From contig CAAETD010000025.1 of NCBI GenBank assembly GCA_900758885.1, positions 34,500 to 98,499 of the forward strand: 64,000 bases of DNA, written 5' to 3'. Both the position numbers and the translations under genes were made by a program. Source of the stretch: an uncultured Collinsella sp. (GTDB lineage: Bacteria; Actinomycetota; Coriobacteriia; Coriobacteriales; Coriobacteriaceae). How positions within the stretch are numbered: position 1 is the first letter of the stretch; the number at the start of each line of letters is the position of its first letter. The notes below the pieces were generated by a model that was given only the letters and a program-made list of their open reading frames with translations, did not search any database and had not been told where the DNA came from. Below are positions 52,171 through 60,135 of this stretch, one piece after another.

Positions 52171-53316
52171 ATGGACCTTGCCGATATTCGCCAAGCCATC
52201 GATGGCATCGACACCACGCTCCTCAACAGCTTTGTTGAACGCATGGACATTGCCACCGAGGTCGCCAAATCAAAAATCGAGATGGGCAAGGCCGTCTTCG
52301 ACCCCGCCCGTGAGCGCTCCAAGCTCAACAACCTCGCCAGCCGCGCGCCCGAGCGCTACGAGGCGCAGACCATCACCCTGTTCCGTCTCCTCATGAGCAT
52401 GAGCAAGGCCGAACAGCAGCGTTACATCAACGAGCTCAAGGGCATCACCGTCTCGCAAAAGGCCCACGCCACGGCTGCAGCCTCCGACACGCCCTTCCCT
52501 CAAACTGCCACCGTCGCTTGCCAGGGCGTTGAGGGCGCTTACAGTCAAATCGCCGCGTGCAAGCTCTTCGACGTGCCCGATATCGCGTTCTTCGAGACCT
52601 TCGAAGGCGTTATGCGCGCTGTGCGCGACGGCTTCTGCGAGTTTGGCGTGCTGCCCATCGAGAACTCCACCGCCGGCTCGGTCAACGCCGTCTACGACCT
52701 GCTCGCCCAGTTCGACTTCCACATCGTGCGCTCGCTTCGCCTCAAGATCGACCACAACTTGCTCGTCAAGCCCGGCACCAAGCTCGCGGACATACGCGAG
52801 GTCTACAGCCACGGTCAGGCCATCGCGCAGTGCGCTAGCTTTATCGAGGCGCACGACCTGCACGCCACCAAGTACCCAAACACGGCCAAGTCGGCCGAGA
52901 TGGTCGCCAACTCCGAGCGCACCGACGTCGCCGCCATCGCCTCGCGCAGCTGTGCCACGCTGTATGGCCTCGAGGTGCTGGAGCCCAATATCCAAGACTC
53001 GGACAACAACTACACGCGCTTTGTCGTCATCAGCCGCGAGCCGCGCGTCTACCCCGGCGCCAACCGCACCTCGCTCATGATCACCACGGCCAACGAGCCG
53101 GGCGCGCTCTATCGCGTACTCGAGCGCTTCTACGCACTCAACATCAACCTCATCAAGCTCGAGAGCCGCCCCATCCCCGGCCGCGACTTTGAGTTTATGT
53201 TCTACTTTGACCTGGACTGCCCCTTTGGCAGCAAGGCCCTCGACGACCTGCTCGATTCCATCGACGACGTGTGCGAGAGCTTCACCTACTTTGGCAGCTA
53301 CACGGAGGTGCTCTAG
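52171..53316 (+). CDS. pheA: Chorismate mutase-prephenate dehydratase (P-protein)
   Basis: Bifunctional enzyme for phenylalanine. The N-terminal AroQ-type chorismate mutase spans about 1-90 (DLADIRQAIDGIDTTLLNSF, MDIATEVAKSK). The prephenate dehydratase domain spans about 110-290, with VACQGVEGAYSQIAACKLF, FGVLPIENSTAGSVNAVYDL and NYTRFVVISREP. A C-terminal ACT domain has the GALYRVLERF and LIKLESRPIPGRDFEF (ESRP) motifs, so phenylalanine feedback is expected. Start ATG at 52171 has AAAGGGG upstream. Length is 381 aa. Confidence 0.96.
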   Translation: MDLADIRQAIDGIDTTLLNSFVERMDIATEVAKSKIEMGKAVFDPARERSKLNNLASRAPERYEAQTITLFRLLMSMSKAEQQRYINELKGITVSQKAHATAAASDTPFPQTATVACQGVEGAYSQIAACKLFDVPDIAFFETFEGVMRAVRDGFCEFGVLPIENSTAGSVNAVYDLLAQFDFHIVRSLRLKIDHNLLVKPGTKLADIREVYSHGQAIAQCASFIEAHDLHATKYPNTAKSAEMVANSERTDVAAIASRSCATLYGLEVLEPNIQDSDNNYTRFVVISREPRVYPGANRTSLMITTANEPGALYRVLERFYALNINLIKLESRPIPGRDFEFMFYFDLDCPFGSKALDDLLDSIDDVCESFTYFGSYTEVL

Positions 53317-54567
53317 ATGACCGATACCGCCGCAACCCGCCCCTACGGCGTGCTGGGCCGCGTGCTGGGCCACAGCTACACCCCGACCATTTACAAAGAG
53401 CTGGCGGAGCTTGAGTACGTGCGTTTTGAGCGCGAGCCCGAGGACCTCGCGGCCTTTATGACGGGCGACGAATGGGAGGGTACCAACGTGACCATCCCCT
53501 ACAAGCGCGCCGTCATGGAGTACCTGGACGAGCTGAGTCCGCTCGCCGAGCGCATGGGCAACGTCAACACCATCACACGCCTACCTGGCGGTCGCCTGCG
53601 CGGCGACAACACCGACTACTTTGGTTTTCAGTGTCTAGTCGAGGAGTTGGGCGTAGAGGTTGCCGGCAAAAAGGTCCTCGTGCTTGGTGCCACCGGTGGC
53701 GCCGGCACCACGGCGAGCATGGTACTCGGCGACTTGGACGCCATCGTCGTACCCGTGGGTCGCACGAGCGAGGTCAACTACGACAACATCGCGCAGCAAT
53801 CCGATGCCGCGCTGCTCGTCAACTGCACTCCCGCCGGCATGTTCCCCCACTGCCCCGACGCGCCCTGCACGCTCGAAGGGCTCGATGCGCTCGAGGGCGT
53901 TATCGACATTGTCTACAACCCCGCCCGCACGGGCCTGATACTCGAGGCCGAGCGCCGCGGTATCCCTTGCATCGGCGGCCTGCTGATGCTCGTGGCCCAG
54001 GCAGCACAGGCTGTTGAGCGCTACACCGGCCAAGTCACCCCGCGCGAGAGGATCCTGGACGTAACGGAGCGCCTGTCACGCCGCGAACAGAACATCGCGC
54101 TGATCGGCATGCCGGGCTCGGGCAAGACCCGCGTGGGTGAGCAGGTTGCCCTGCTCACGGGTCGCGAGCACATCGACCTGGACCGCGCCCTCGAGGAACG
54201 CCTCGGCATGCCCTGCGCCGACTTTATCGTCAAGCGCGGCGAGGCCGCCTTCCGCGAGCAGGAGACGGCGGAACTGTCCGACATCTCCAAGCGCAGCGGC
54301 CTGGTGCTCTCCACCGGCGGCGGCGTGGTCACGCGCGACGAGAACTACCCGCTGCTACACCAGAACAGCCAGATCGTGATGCTCAACCGTAAGCTCGACG
54401 AGCTCGCCCACAAGGGACGCCCCATCACCGCCCGCGACGGCATCGACAAGCTGACCGAGCAGCGTATGCCGCGCTACCGCGCGTGGGCCGACTACATCAT
54501 CGACTCACGCGACTGCGCCGCCAACACCGCCCATGTCCTCCTCGAGACCCTCCCACCCGCTCTCTAA
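53317..54567 (+). CDS. Shikimate dehydrogenase-shikimate kinase fusion
   Basis: Two consecutive pathway enzymes in one chain. Residues 1-250 are AroE: YGVLGRVLGHSYTPTIYKEL, GTNVTIPYKRAVM with the catalytic Lys, GNVNTI, GDNTDYFGF, VLGATGGAGTTASM and VNCTPAGMFP. After the linker RILDVTERLSRREQ, residues 265-416 are AroK: ALIGMPGSGKTRVGEQVA (P-loop), DLDRALEERLG, VKRGEAAFREQE and LSTGGGVVTRDE. All catalytic motifs on both sides look intact. The ATG abuts the pheA stop. A strong hairpin lies three bases after its stop codon. Confidence 0.94.
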   Translation: MTDTAATRPYGVLGRVLGHSYTPTIYKELAELEYVRFEREPEDLAAFMTGDEWEGTNVTIPYKRAVMEYLDELSPLAERMGNVNTITRLPGGRLRGDNTDYFGFQCLVEELGVEVAGKKVLVLGATGGAGTTASMVLGDLDAIVVPVGRTSEVNYDNIAQQSDAALLVNCTPAGMFPHCPDAPCTLEGLDALEGVIDIVYNPARTGLILEAERRGIPCIGGLLMLVAQAAQAVERYTGQVTPRERILDVTERLSRREQNIALIGMPGSGKTRVGEQVALLTGREHIDLDRALEERLGMPCADFIVKRGEAAFREQETAELSDISKRSGLVLSTGGGVVTRDENYPLLHQNSQIVMLNRKLDELAHKGRPITARDGIDKLTEQRMPRYRAWADYIIDSRDCAANTAHVLLETLPPAL

Positions 54568-54569
54568 CC

Positions 54570-54610
54570 AAAACCACCACAAAGGGGACCGGCGCCTTTG
54601 TGGTGGTTTT
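54570..54610 (+). terminator. Perfect 16-bp hairpin between aroE/K and aroQ
   Basis: A 16-bp perfect inverted repeat (54570-54585 and 54595-54610) with a nine-base loop ends in TTTT. It works as a terminator on paper in both directions. On the plus strand it lies 21 bases before the aroQ ATG, with no promoter room, so aroQ must be expressed by read-through. Confidence 0.8.
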
Positions 54611-54631
54611 GCAACCGCAAAGGAAGCAACC

Positions 54632-55069
54632 ATGAAAGCACTCGTCATCAACGGTCCCAACCTCAACATGCTCGGCATTCGCGAGCCAGGCATCTATGGC
54701 AGCGACAACTACGACCGCTTAGTGCAGATCTGCCAGGAAGCGGGCACTGCACAGGGCTTCGACGAGGTCGAGGTTTTCCAGTCCAACCACGAGGGCAACA
54801 TCGTCGACAAGATTCAGGAGGCCTACGGCAAGGTCGACGGCATCGTCATCAACCCGGCGGCCTACACGCATACGAGCGTGGCCATCCTGGACGCGCTCAA
54901 AGCCGTCGCAATCCCGGCTGTGGAGGTCCACATCAGCGCTGTCGAGACCCGCGAGGACTTCCGCCAGGTGAGCTACGCCCGCCTGGCCTGCTTCGCCACC
55001 ATCACCGGTGAGGGCCTGCAGGGCTACGCACATGCGCTAGAGCTGTTGAGGGAACGACTCGAAAAGTAG
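54632..55069 (+). CDS. aroQ: Type II 3-dehydroquinate dehydratase
   Basis: Third shikimate step. The protein begins KALVINGPNLNMLGIREPGI with the family's Asn-Pro-Leu-type loop and catalytic Tyr (IYGSDNYDRL). FQSNHEGNIVDKIQEAY, VINPAAYTHTSVAILDAL with the catalytic His region, and EVHISAVETREDFR follow. Start ATG at 54632 has AAGGAA upstream; an in-frame extension from 54533 lies in the hairpin and aroK end. Length is 145 aa, standard. Confidence 0.97.
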   Translation: MKALVINGPNLNMLGIREPGIYGSDNYDRLVQICQEAGTAQGFDEVEVFQSNHEGNIVDKIQEAYGKVDGIVINPAAYTHTSVAILDALKAVAIPAVEVHISAVETREDFRQVSYARLACFATITGEGLQGYAHALELLRERLEK

Positions 55070-55104
55070 TCTCGCGCGCAAATCCATCAACCCCGATTCG
55101 CACG

Positions 55105-55161
55105 CCAGTAATGCCAGTGCCGCCAGCAGCAACCTCGCTACTGGCGGCACTTTATTACTGG
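55105..55161 (+). terminator. Two-tier hairpin terminator of the aro operon
   Basis: An 11-bp inner stem (55116-55126 and 55141-55151) is extended by an outer 8-bp stem CCAGTAAT / ATTACTGG (55105-55112 and 55154-55161). The inner stem is followed by TTTATT. It closes the operon 36 bases after aroQ. Confidence 0.8.
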
Positions 55162-55163
55162 CT

Positions 55164-55169
55164 TATAAT
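55164..55169 (+). promoter_or_regulatory. -10 box of the DUF4869/ATPase cassette
   Basis: A consensus TATAAT 32 bases before the first cassette gene. The -35 position (55141-55146, CTGGCG) lies in the terminator stem and is weak. Confidence 0.5.
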
Positions 55170-55200
55170 CGTTGCAGCCACAAAACGTCTGGAGACTCGC

Positions 55201-55650
55201 ATGCTAAGCATCCATCTGGGAGATTACCCCGGTTCCATCTACGATACCGAGACCTACTTTAGGAACTCATACTTGGACTCATGGTTCGAAGACCCTATGG
55301 CCGCACAGATCATTAAAAGCGTGGACGGATCAGAGCTCATCGGCCCCCACAACATCGTAAGCAAGCAGCTGGGCTCGATCACCCCACTCGAACTGTCCGG
55401 CGGCGTTAAGACGCTGCTGCTGGTGCGCAATCTACCAAACATGGTGTTCAATGCATCCACTTGCGGAGATAACTGCGCCCGCTGGCTGCTCAAAATTGGC
55501 AAAGAGCAGGATGTGCTGGTGACCCTTTACCACATCATGAAATTTCCCTGGAAGCGTTTTGAGATTCGCATCAATAACGACGGCCGCATCGTCAGGAACA
55601 TGCAGGAGTTCGTCGGTGCCACCAATGATTTTCTGGATGTTGATGAGTAA
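55201..55650 (+). CDS. DUF4869-like protein of unknown function
   Basis: I recognise the DUF4869 pattern but no function is established. The 149-aa protein begins LSIHLGDYPGSIYDTETYF, has GVKTLLLVRNLP in the middle and the strongest motif, FNASTCGDNCARWLLKIG, near residue 90, with two cysteines four residues apart. It ends in an acidic tail. There is no signal peptide or membrane segment. Start ATG at 55201 has CTGGAG six bases upstream; an earlier start at 55111 lies in the terminator. Its stop overlaps the next gene as TAATG, so the pair is translationally coupled. Base composition is more AT-rich than the aro operon, suggesting transfer. Confidence 0.75.
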   Translation: MLSIHLGDYPGSIYDTETYFRNSYLDSWFEDPMAAQIIKSVDGSELIGPHNIVSKQLGSITPLELSGGVKTLLLVRNLPNMVFNASTCGDNCARWLLKIGKEQDVLVTLYHIMKFPWKRFEIRINNDGRIVRNMQEFVGATNDFLDVDE

Positions 55651-56651
55651 TGAAAGGATCACACACCGTTGTCGTGGAGCGCGCAAAAGTCAAATACACG
55701 CTCACCTTTAAACGCAATATTTCCTTCATCCGCGGCAACAGCGGCACGGGCAAAACGACGCTCATCTCGATGATTCGCGACTACAACGACCGAGGACCGG
55801 AAAGCGGTGTTGCACTCAGCTGCGACGTGCCTTGTGAAACGCTTTCCGGCAGACGCTGGGAGCGCGAGCTTTCGATCATCGAAGATTCAATCGTCTTTCT
55901 AGATGAGGGCAACGAGTTTATCTACTCAAAGGACTTCGCCAAAACCGTAAACGGCTCGTCCAACTATTTTGTTCTGATATCTCGTCGCGATGCCAACGAG
56001 CTCCCCTACAGCGTTGATGAGATCCTGAAGTTAGTCAACACGACGAGTAAAACAATCAATGGCCGCAAGAGCGACAGGCGCTTCTACTCGGTGACCAAGC
56101 CGCTATATGACCACACGGCAAGCATGCTGTATCAGGATCTAAATGTTGGATTCGAGGTACCCGACGCCGTAGTTGTCGAGGATAGCAAATCTGGCTATCA
56201 ATTCTACGACGCTCTTTGCAACCGGCTCGGAATCCCCTGCTATACCGCCACCGGCGTAGCAAATCTAAAGCGGACAATTCACGAATGCCCCGAGCAAAAC
56301 GTTCTTGCCATTGGAGACGGCGCAGCGTTTGGTCCCTACATCGAAAAGGTGCTCGGACAGCGCGTTTACAAGAACGTTCGCTTGTTCCTCCCGGAATCAT
56401 TCGAGTGGACACTTCTGCAATCTGGCCTCATTCCCAGTAACGACATTCCAAAAATCCTCAAGGATCCTTCGAGCTATATCGAAAGCCGCGACTACCTAAG
56501 CTGGGAACGATTCTTCACCGACGTATTGATCAAGTACTCGGCAGACACTCGCTACGCCTACAGAAAGGCAAAGCTCAATGAGCAGTACCTGAGGCCGCAG
56601 GCGATGAATGCAGTTGCAAACGTCTTGCCCGAGTGCCTGAAGGCAGACTAG
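55650..56651 (+). CDS. P-loop ATPase of unknown function, partner of the DUF4869-like gene
   Basis: A 333-aa ATPase whose function I do not recognise. Walker A is RGNSGTGKTTLISM (residues 28-41) and Walker B is DSIVFLDEGNEF (79-90). A possible sensor, VLISRRDANELPYS, lies at 108-121. The second half has VVVEDSKSGYQFYDALC (174-190) and VLAIGDGAAFGPYIE (218-232), acidic motifs after hydrophobic strands that could be a TOPRIM-like nuclease fold as in OLD-type proteins. That is a guess from pattern only. FLPESFEWTLLQSGLI (246-261) is another conserved-looking block. No membrane segment. It is coupled to the upstream gene and followed by its own terminator. Codon use is less GC-rich than the neighbouring housekeeping genes. 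Confidence 0.8.
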   Translation: MKGSHTVVVERAKVKYTLTFKRNISFIRGNSGTGKTTLISMIRDYNDRGPESGVALSCDVPCETLSGRRWERELSIIEDSIVFLDEGNEFIYSKDFAKTVNGSSNYFVLISRRDANELPYSVDEILKLVNTTSKTINGRKSDRRFYSVTKPLYDHTASMLYQDLNVGFEVPDAVVVEDSKSGYQFYDALCNRLGIPCYTATGVANLKRTIHECPEQNVLAIGDGAAFGPYIEKVLGQRVYKNVRLFLPESFEWTLLQSGLIPSNDIPKILKDPSSYIESRDYLSWERFFTDVLIKYSADTRYAYRKAKLNEQYLRPQAMNAVANVLPECLKAD

Positions 56652-56667
56652 ACAGACTAGATATAGT

Positions 56668-56698
56668 GGGGAGGGCCAAGTTGGTCCTCCCCGTTTTT
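56668..56698 (+). terminator. Intrinsic terminator of the DUF4869/ATPase cassette
   Basis: A 10-bp stem with one G-T pair (56668-56677 and 56683-56692), loop AAGTT, followed by GTTTTTG. It lies 16 bases past the ATPase stop. Confidence 0.92.
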
Positions 56699-56699
56699 G

Positions 56700-57197
56700 T
56701 TACGCCTTCTTGATCACGTACACCAACCCTATGTCGCACCTGCGGCGCACAATCGACGCAAAGAGCCACGATGCTGGCAGCGTCATAAGCAGAGGCATGG
56801 TCTGCCAAGGAATAAACCAATCGACCGCGTGGATTGCAAAGATGGCAAGACTGGCCTGTCCGCAGAACACGAGCGCTCGCTCAAAGGACCCCAAAACCGG
56901 CACGTCTTTCAACTTCTCCAACGCCATCGAAACCCAGCACACGCAGTAGCTACCGGCAAGAGCGGCAACTGTCGCAACCAAAAACCCATCCACGCGGCGG
57001 CTCGAAAGCTCACCCCACTCAGCGCGGCAAGGACAAGCCAAGCAACACCGGCTCCAATAAACAGCAGAGGCTCGCTCACGCTCGGCTCCAGCCCCCTTAG
57101 GCGCGCCGTATAACCAATCCACATCAGCAGCACAACAGCGCTCACGCCACGGCTTCGGCCTAAACGTATACCCGGCAAGAATAAAGAACACCGGCAT
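56700..57197 (-). pseudogene. Decayed acyltransferase-3 family membrane protein fragment
   Basis: The frame starting at 57197 opens with MPVFFILAGYTFRPKPW, a typical internal motif of O-acetyltransferases (acyltransferase 3 / fucose 4-O-acetylase type), which normally comes after about 45 residues. The next 40 residues look non-membrane, while the neighbouring frame over about 56985-57145 reads like true membrane helices (SAVVLLMWIGYTARL, LLFIGAGVAWLVLAALSG). The first frame becomes membrane-like again from VDGFLVATVAALAGSYCVCW to the end (GQASLAIFAIHAVDWFIPW). So the gene lacks its 5' end and most of the middle, and carries compensating frameshifts. Its first codon lies beside the tRNA-Arg(TCT) terminator. 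Confidence 0.75.
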
Positions 57198-57200
57198 GTG

Positions 57201-57232
57201 AAAAAGCCCAGACCACCAAGCGGTCTGGGCTT
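57201..57232 (-). terminator. Intrinsic terminator of tRNA-Arg(TCT)
   Basis: An 11-bp perfect stem (57204-57214 and 57222-57232) with a seven-base loop, followed on the minus strand by TTTTT. It lies ten bases past the tRNA 3' end. Confidence 0.92.
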
Positions 57233-57241
57233 AATAAACGA

Positions 57242-57318
57242 TGGTGCTCCATGGCGGATTCGAACCGTCGACCTTGGGATTAGAAGTCCCCTGCTCTATC
57301 CAACTGAGCTAATGGAGC
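57242..57318 (-). tRNA. tRNA-Arg (anticodon TCT)
   Basis: A 77-base cloverleaf with acceptor GCTCCAT / ATGGAGC, D arm GCTC...GAGC, anticodon loop CTTCTAA (TCT, reading AGA), T arm GACGG-TTCGAAT-CCGCC (one mismatch), and an encoded CCA. It borders the accessory pocket. Confidence 0.95.
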
Positions 57319-57372
57319 AAATAACCGCACGCCCAAGCAAGCACAAGCCTGTCAGGCGCAAGTAATTATAAC

Positions 57373-58143
57373 CTAGTTGAACTGCTCGCGATACGCCTTG
57401 CAGACCTCACTGACCGGGCCGTCCATGCGAAGGTCACCCTTCTCAATCCAAACGGCACGCTGGCAGATGCGCTCAACCTGCTCCATGGAGTGCGAAACGA
57501 ACAGAACCGTCACGTCGCCGCTCTGGATAAAGTGCTGGATGCGGGCCTCGCACTTCTGCTGGAAGAACACATCACCGACGGACAGCGTCTCGTCAACGAT
57601 CAGAATATCGGGCTCGGTAATCGTCGCGATTGCAAAGGCGATACGCGCCACCATGCCCGAGGAGAAGTTCTTAAGCGGCATATCGACAAAGTTCTGAAGC
57701 TCAGCGAACTCAATAATGCCGTCAAAGTTGGCGTCGATGAACTCCTTGGTATAGCCGAGCAGGGCGCCGTTCAGATAGATGTTCTCGCGGGCGGTCAGCT
57801 CGGGGTCAAAGCCGGCACCAAGCTCAATCAGCGGCGCAATGTTACCGTGCACCTTAACGCTGCCCTCGCTGGGCTCGAGCACACCGGCGATAATCTTGAG
57901 CATCGTGGATTTGCCAGAGCCGTTGGTACCGACCAGGCCCACGACCTCGCCGCGATGAATATCGAACGAGATGTGCTTAAGTGCCCTAAACTCCTCAAAG
58001 AACAGCTCGTGCTTGGCAAGCTTGATGAAGTACTCCTTGAGGTTGGTCAGCGACTCGGACGCCATGTTAAAGATCATGGTGACGTCGTCGACCTCGACAG
58101 CCAGAGGCTGCTCGCTGTAATCAACAACAGATTCAGTCATCAC
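57373..58143 (-). CDS. Polysaccharide/teichoic-acid ABC exporter, ATP-binding protein
   Basis: ATPase of a TagGH/Wzm-Wzt-type exporter that moves undecaprenyl-linked glycans across the membrane. Walker A is GLVGTNGSGKSTMLKIIAG near residue 73, the ABC signature FSSGMVARIAFAIAT, and Walker B PDILIVDETLSVGD; the HSMEQVERIC switch histidine follows. The first 50 residues (VDDVTMIFNMASESLTNLKE) are typical of the TagH/Wzt group. There is no C-terminal carbohydrate-binding domain (256 aa). It is eight bases from the permease gene. A tRNA gene follows on the same strand. Confidence 0.92.
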   Translation of the reverse strand: MMTESVVDYSEQPLAVEVDDVTMIFNMASESLTNLKEYFIKLAKHELFFEEFRALKHISFDIHRGEVVGLVGTNGSGKSTMLKIIAGVLEPSEGSVKVHGNIAPLIELGAGFDPELTARENIYLNGALLGYTKEFIDANFDGIIEFAELQNFVDMPLKNFSSGMVARIAFAIATITEPDILIVDETLSVGDVFFQQKCEARIQHFIQSGDVTVLFVSHSMEQVERICQRAVWIEKGDLRMDGPVSEVCKAYREQFN

Positions 58144-58151
58144 AGCACTCC

Positions 58152-58997
58152 TTAGATGTAGAGGATAAATTTGCGCTCGGACTTATGGAACACGGTGTAG
58201 CCAATAACAAGCGCAAGGACCGCCCAAGCGACGCACATACCAAACGTCATAGGCGAGGGCGTAGTCTGGAACAGGAAGATATCACGCATAAACTGCAGGT
58301 AGTTATACATGGGGTTCGCATAGACCAGAATGCGCACGAGATGCGGCATTTGCGCAACGAAGTCGGTCGTCCAGAAAATAGGCGTGATGTAAGTCCACGC
58401 CGTAATGACGACACTCCACAGATGCATGACATCGCGGAAGAAGACCGTAAGGGCAGAGAGCATCATGCCCAGGCCCATGCAAAATCCCATAAGCAAAAGC
58501 AGGCAAACAGGCAACAGAATGAGGTGCCAAGAAGGCATAACGCGGAACCACAGCATAACAATAGCTACGGCGACCAGAGAGAAGGCAAAGTTAACCAGCG
58601 AGAAGAGCACCTTCTGCACCGGGAAGACCCAGCGGTGCACCTTAACCTTCTTGAGCAGCGGGGCAGCACCCACGATCGACGTCAGAGCCTGGTTCGTAGA
58701 CTCGGACATGACGGCAAAGGTGACGTTACCCACGATCAAATACAGCGGGTACATCTCGGGCGTAATCGAGCCATTGCGGCCCTGGGCAAAAATCGTCGAG
58801 AACACGATGGCCATGACAATCATCATCAGCAACGGATTGAGCACCGACCATGCGACGCCCAGAACGCTACGGCGATACTTGATCTTAAAATCCTTGGTAA
58901 CCAGCTGACGAAGGATAAACGCGTCCTTCTCAAATTCGTTCTTAGCAAACGTCGCAGGCAGACTGCGAGTTTCTTGTTGCTTTGTCTGATCCGACAC
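58152..58997 (-). CDS. Polysaccharide/teichoic-acid ABC exporter, permease
   Basis: ABC-2 type permease with six predicted membrane helices in 281 aa. The cytoplasmic N-terminal helix region FILRQLVTKDFKIKYRRSVL and LGVAWSVLNPLLMMIVMAIV are characteristic of the TagG/Wzm group, as is the C-terminal FLFQTTPSPMTFGMC. The start is GTG at 58997 with AAAGGAG eight bases upstream. It forms the exporter with the downstream ATPase. The glycan carried is unknown; the divergent glycosyltransferases may supply it. Confidence 0.92.
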   Translation of the reverse strand: MSDQTKQQETRSLPATFAKNEFEKDAFILRQLVTKDFKIKYRRSVLGVAWSVLNPLLMMIVMAIVFSTIFAQGRNGSITPEMYPLYLIVGNVTFAVMSESTNQALTSIVGAAPLLKKVKVHRWVFPVQKVLFSLVNFAFSLVAVAIVMLWFRVMPSWHLILLPVCLLLLMGFCMGLGMMLSALTVFFRDVMHLWSVVITAWTYITPIFWTTDFVAQMPHLVRILVYANPMYNYLQFMRDIFLFQTTPSPMTFGMCVAWAVLALVIGYTVFHKSERKFILYI

Positions 58998-59036
58998 GGA
59001 TGCAACTCCTTTACTCGTAATCGTTGACTAACGAAC

Positions 59037-59042
59037 AGTATA
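59037..59042 (-). promoter_or_regulatory. -10 box of the ABC exporter operon (candidate)
   Basis: TATACT on the minus strand about 40 bases before the permease GTG; the -35 box is weak. Confidence 0.4.
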
Positions 59043-59121
59043 GACCCGACGGCCCTGCAAACGATTCGCGCAACAAAACTGGAGAACTAACCCACATCTA
59101 AGGATGACAAGTCCAAACGGC

Positions 59122-59127
59122 TATACT
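59122..59127 (+). promoter_or_regulatory. -10 box of the glycosyltransferase operon (candidate)
   Basis: TATACT 31 bases before the first glycosyltransferase gene; no clear -35. Together with the opposite box at 59037 it gives a 160-base divergent promoter region. Confidence 0.4.
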
Positions 59128-59157
59128 TTCAAGGATTGAATGTGTAAGGAGCATTGA

Positions 59158-60129
59158 GTGAATTCTGAATCCATCGCCGTCATCATCCCCTGCTACAACG
59201 AAGCGCTCACAATCGGTAAGGTCGTCGACGACTTTCACCGCGAGCTTCCGCAGGCTACGGTCTATGTCTATGACAATAACTCGTCAGACGATACTTCACG
59301 CATCGCCACCGAACACGGAGCCACGGTGCGCTTTGAGCCCCGTCAGGGAAAGGGCAACGTGTGCCGCCAGATGTTTCGCGACATCGACGCCGATTGCTAC
59401 CTGATGGTCGACGGAGACGACACCTACCCCGCCGAGGCGGCCAAAGCCCTCTGCGAGCCTATCCTCAACGGCACGGCCGATATGACCGTAGGCGACCGCC
59501 TTTCCAACGGCACCTATGCCGAGGAGAACAAGCGTGCCTTCCACGGCTTTGGCAACAATCTGGTCCGCGCCATGATCAAGTGGATCTATGGCTACAGCTT
59601 CGATGACGTCATGACCGGCTACCGTGCCATGAGCCGCCCGTTCGTTAAAACCTTCCCTGTGCTTTCCGAGGGCTTCCAGATCGAAACCGAGCTCTCGATC
59701 CACGCCGTCGACCACCGCTGGCGCATCAAAGATGTGCCCATCGAGTACCGCGACCGTCCGGAAGGTTCCGAGTCCAAGCTCAATACCGTGAGCGACGGCA
59801 TTAAAGTCGTTGCGATGATCGGCACGCTGTTCAAGGACTACCGCCCGCTGAAGTTCTTCAGCCTCGTCGCGCTTCTGTTTGCGGTGACTGGTCTCGCCCT
59901 GGGCATGCCCATCGTTGTCGAGTATTTCCAGACCGGCCTCGTTCCGCGCTTCCCCACCGCCGTGCTCGCCGCCTCGTTTATGTTCCTGTGCGGCCTAAGC
60001 CTTGCGACCGGATTCATCCTCGATTCCGTGGCAAAGGTCGAAAAAAAGCAGTGGGAGGTAAACGTGTACAGCAAATACGCCTACGATGACCAGCCCGGCC
60101 GCCCTACTTCCAAGCCAAGCGAGAGGTAA
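59158..60129 (+). CDS. Family 2 glycosyltransferase, polyprenyl-phosphate sugar type
   Basis: GT2 enzyme that probably transfers a sugar to a polyprenyl phosphate. The GT-A fold shows AVIIPCYNEALTIGKVV, VYVYDNNSSDDT, GKGNVCRQMF and the metal-binding DADCYLMVDGDDTYPAEA. Acceptor-side motifs VGDRLSNGTYAEENKRAFHG and DVMTGYRAMSRPFVKT are typical of the group. Two C-terminal membrane helices follow (about 240-265 and 280-300). Start GTG at 59158 has AAGGAG six bases upstream. Length is 323 aa. The next gene, six bases on, is a second GT2. Confidence 0.9.
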   Translation: MNSESIAVIIPCYNEALTIGKVVDDFHRELPQATVYVYDNNSSDDTSRIATEHGATVRFEPRQGKGNVCRQMFRDIDADCYLMVDGDDTYPAEAAKALCEPILNGTADMTVGDRLSNGTYAEENKRAFHGFGNNLVRAMIKWIYGYSFDDVMTGYRAMSRPFVKTFPVLSEGFQIETELSIHAVDHRWRIKDVPIEYRDRPEGSESKLNTVSDGIKVVAMIGTLFKDYRPLKFFSLVALLFAVTGLALGMPIVVEYFQTGLVPRFPTAVLAASFMFLCGLSLATGFILDSVAKVEKKQWEVNVYSKYAYDDQPGRPTSKPSER

Positions 60130-60135
60130 ACCACC

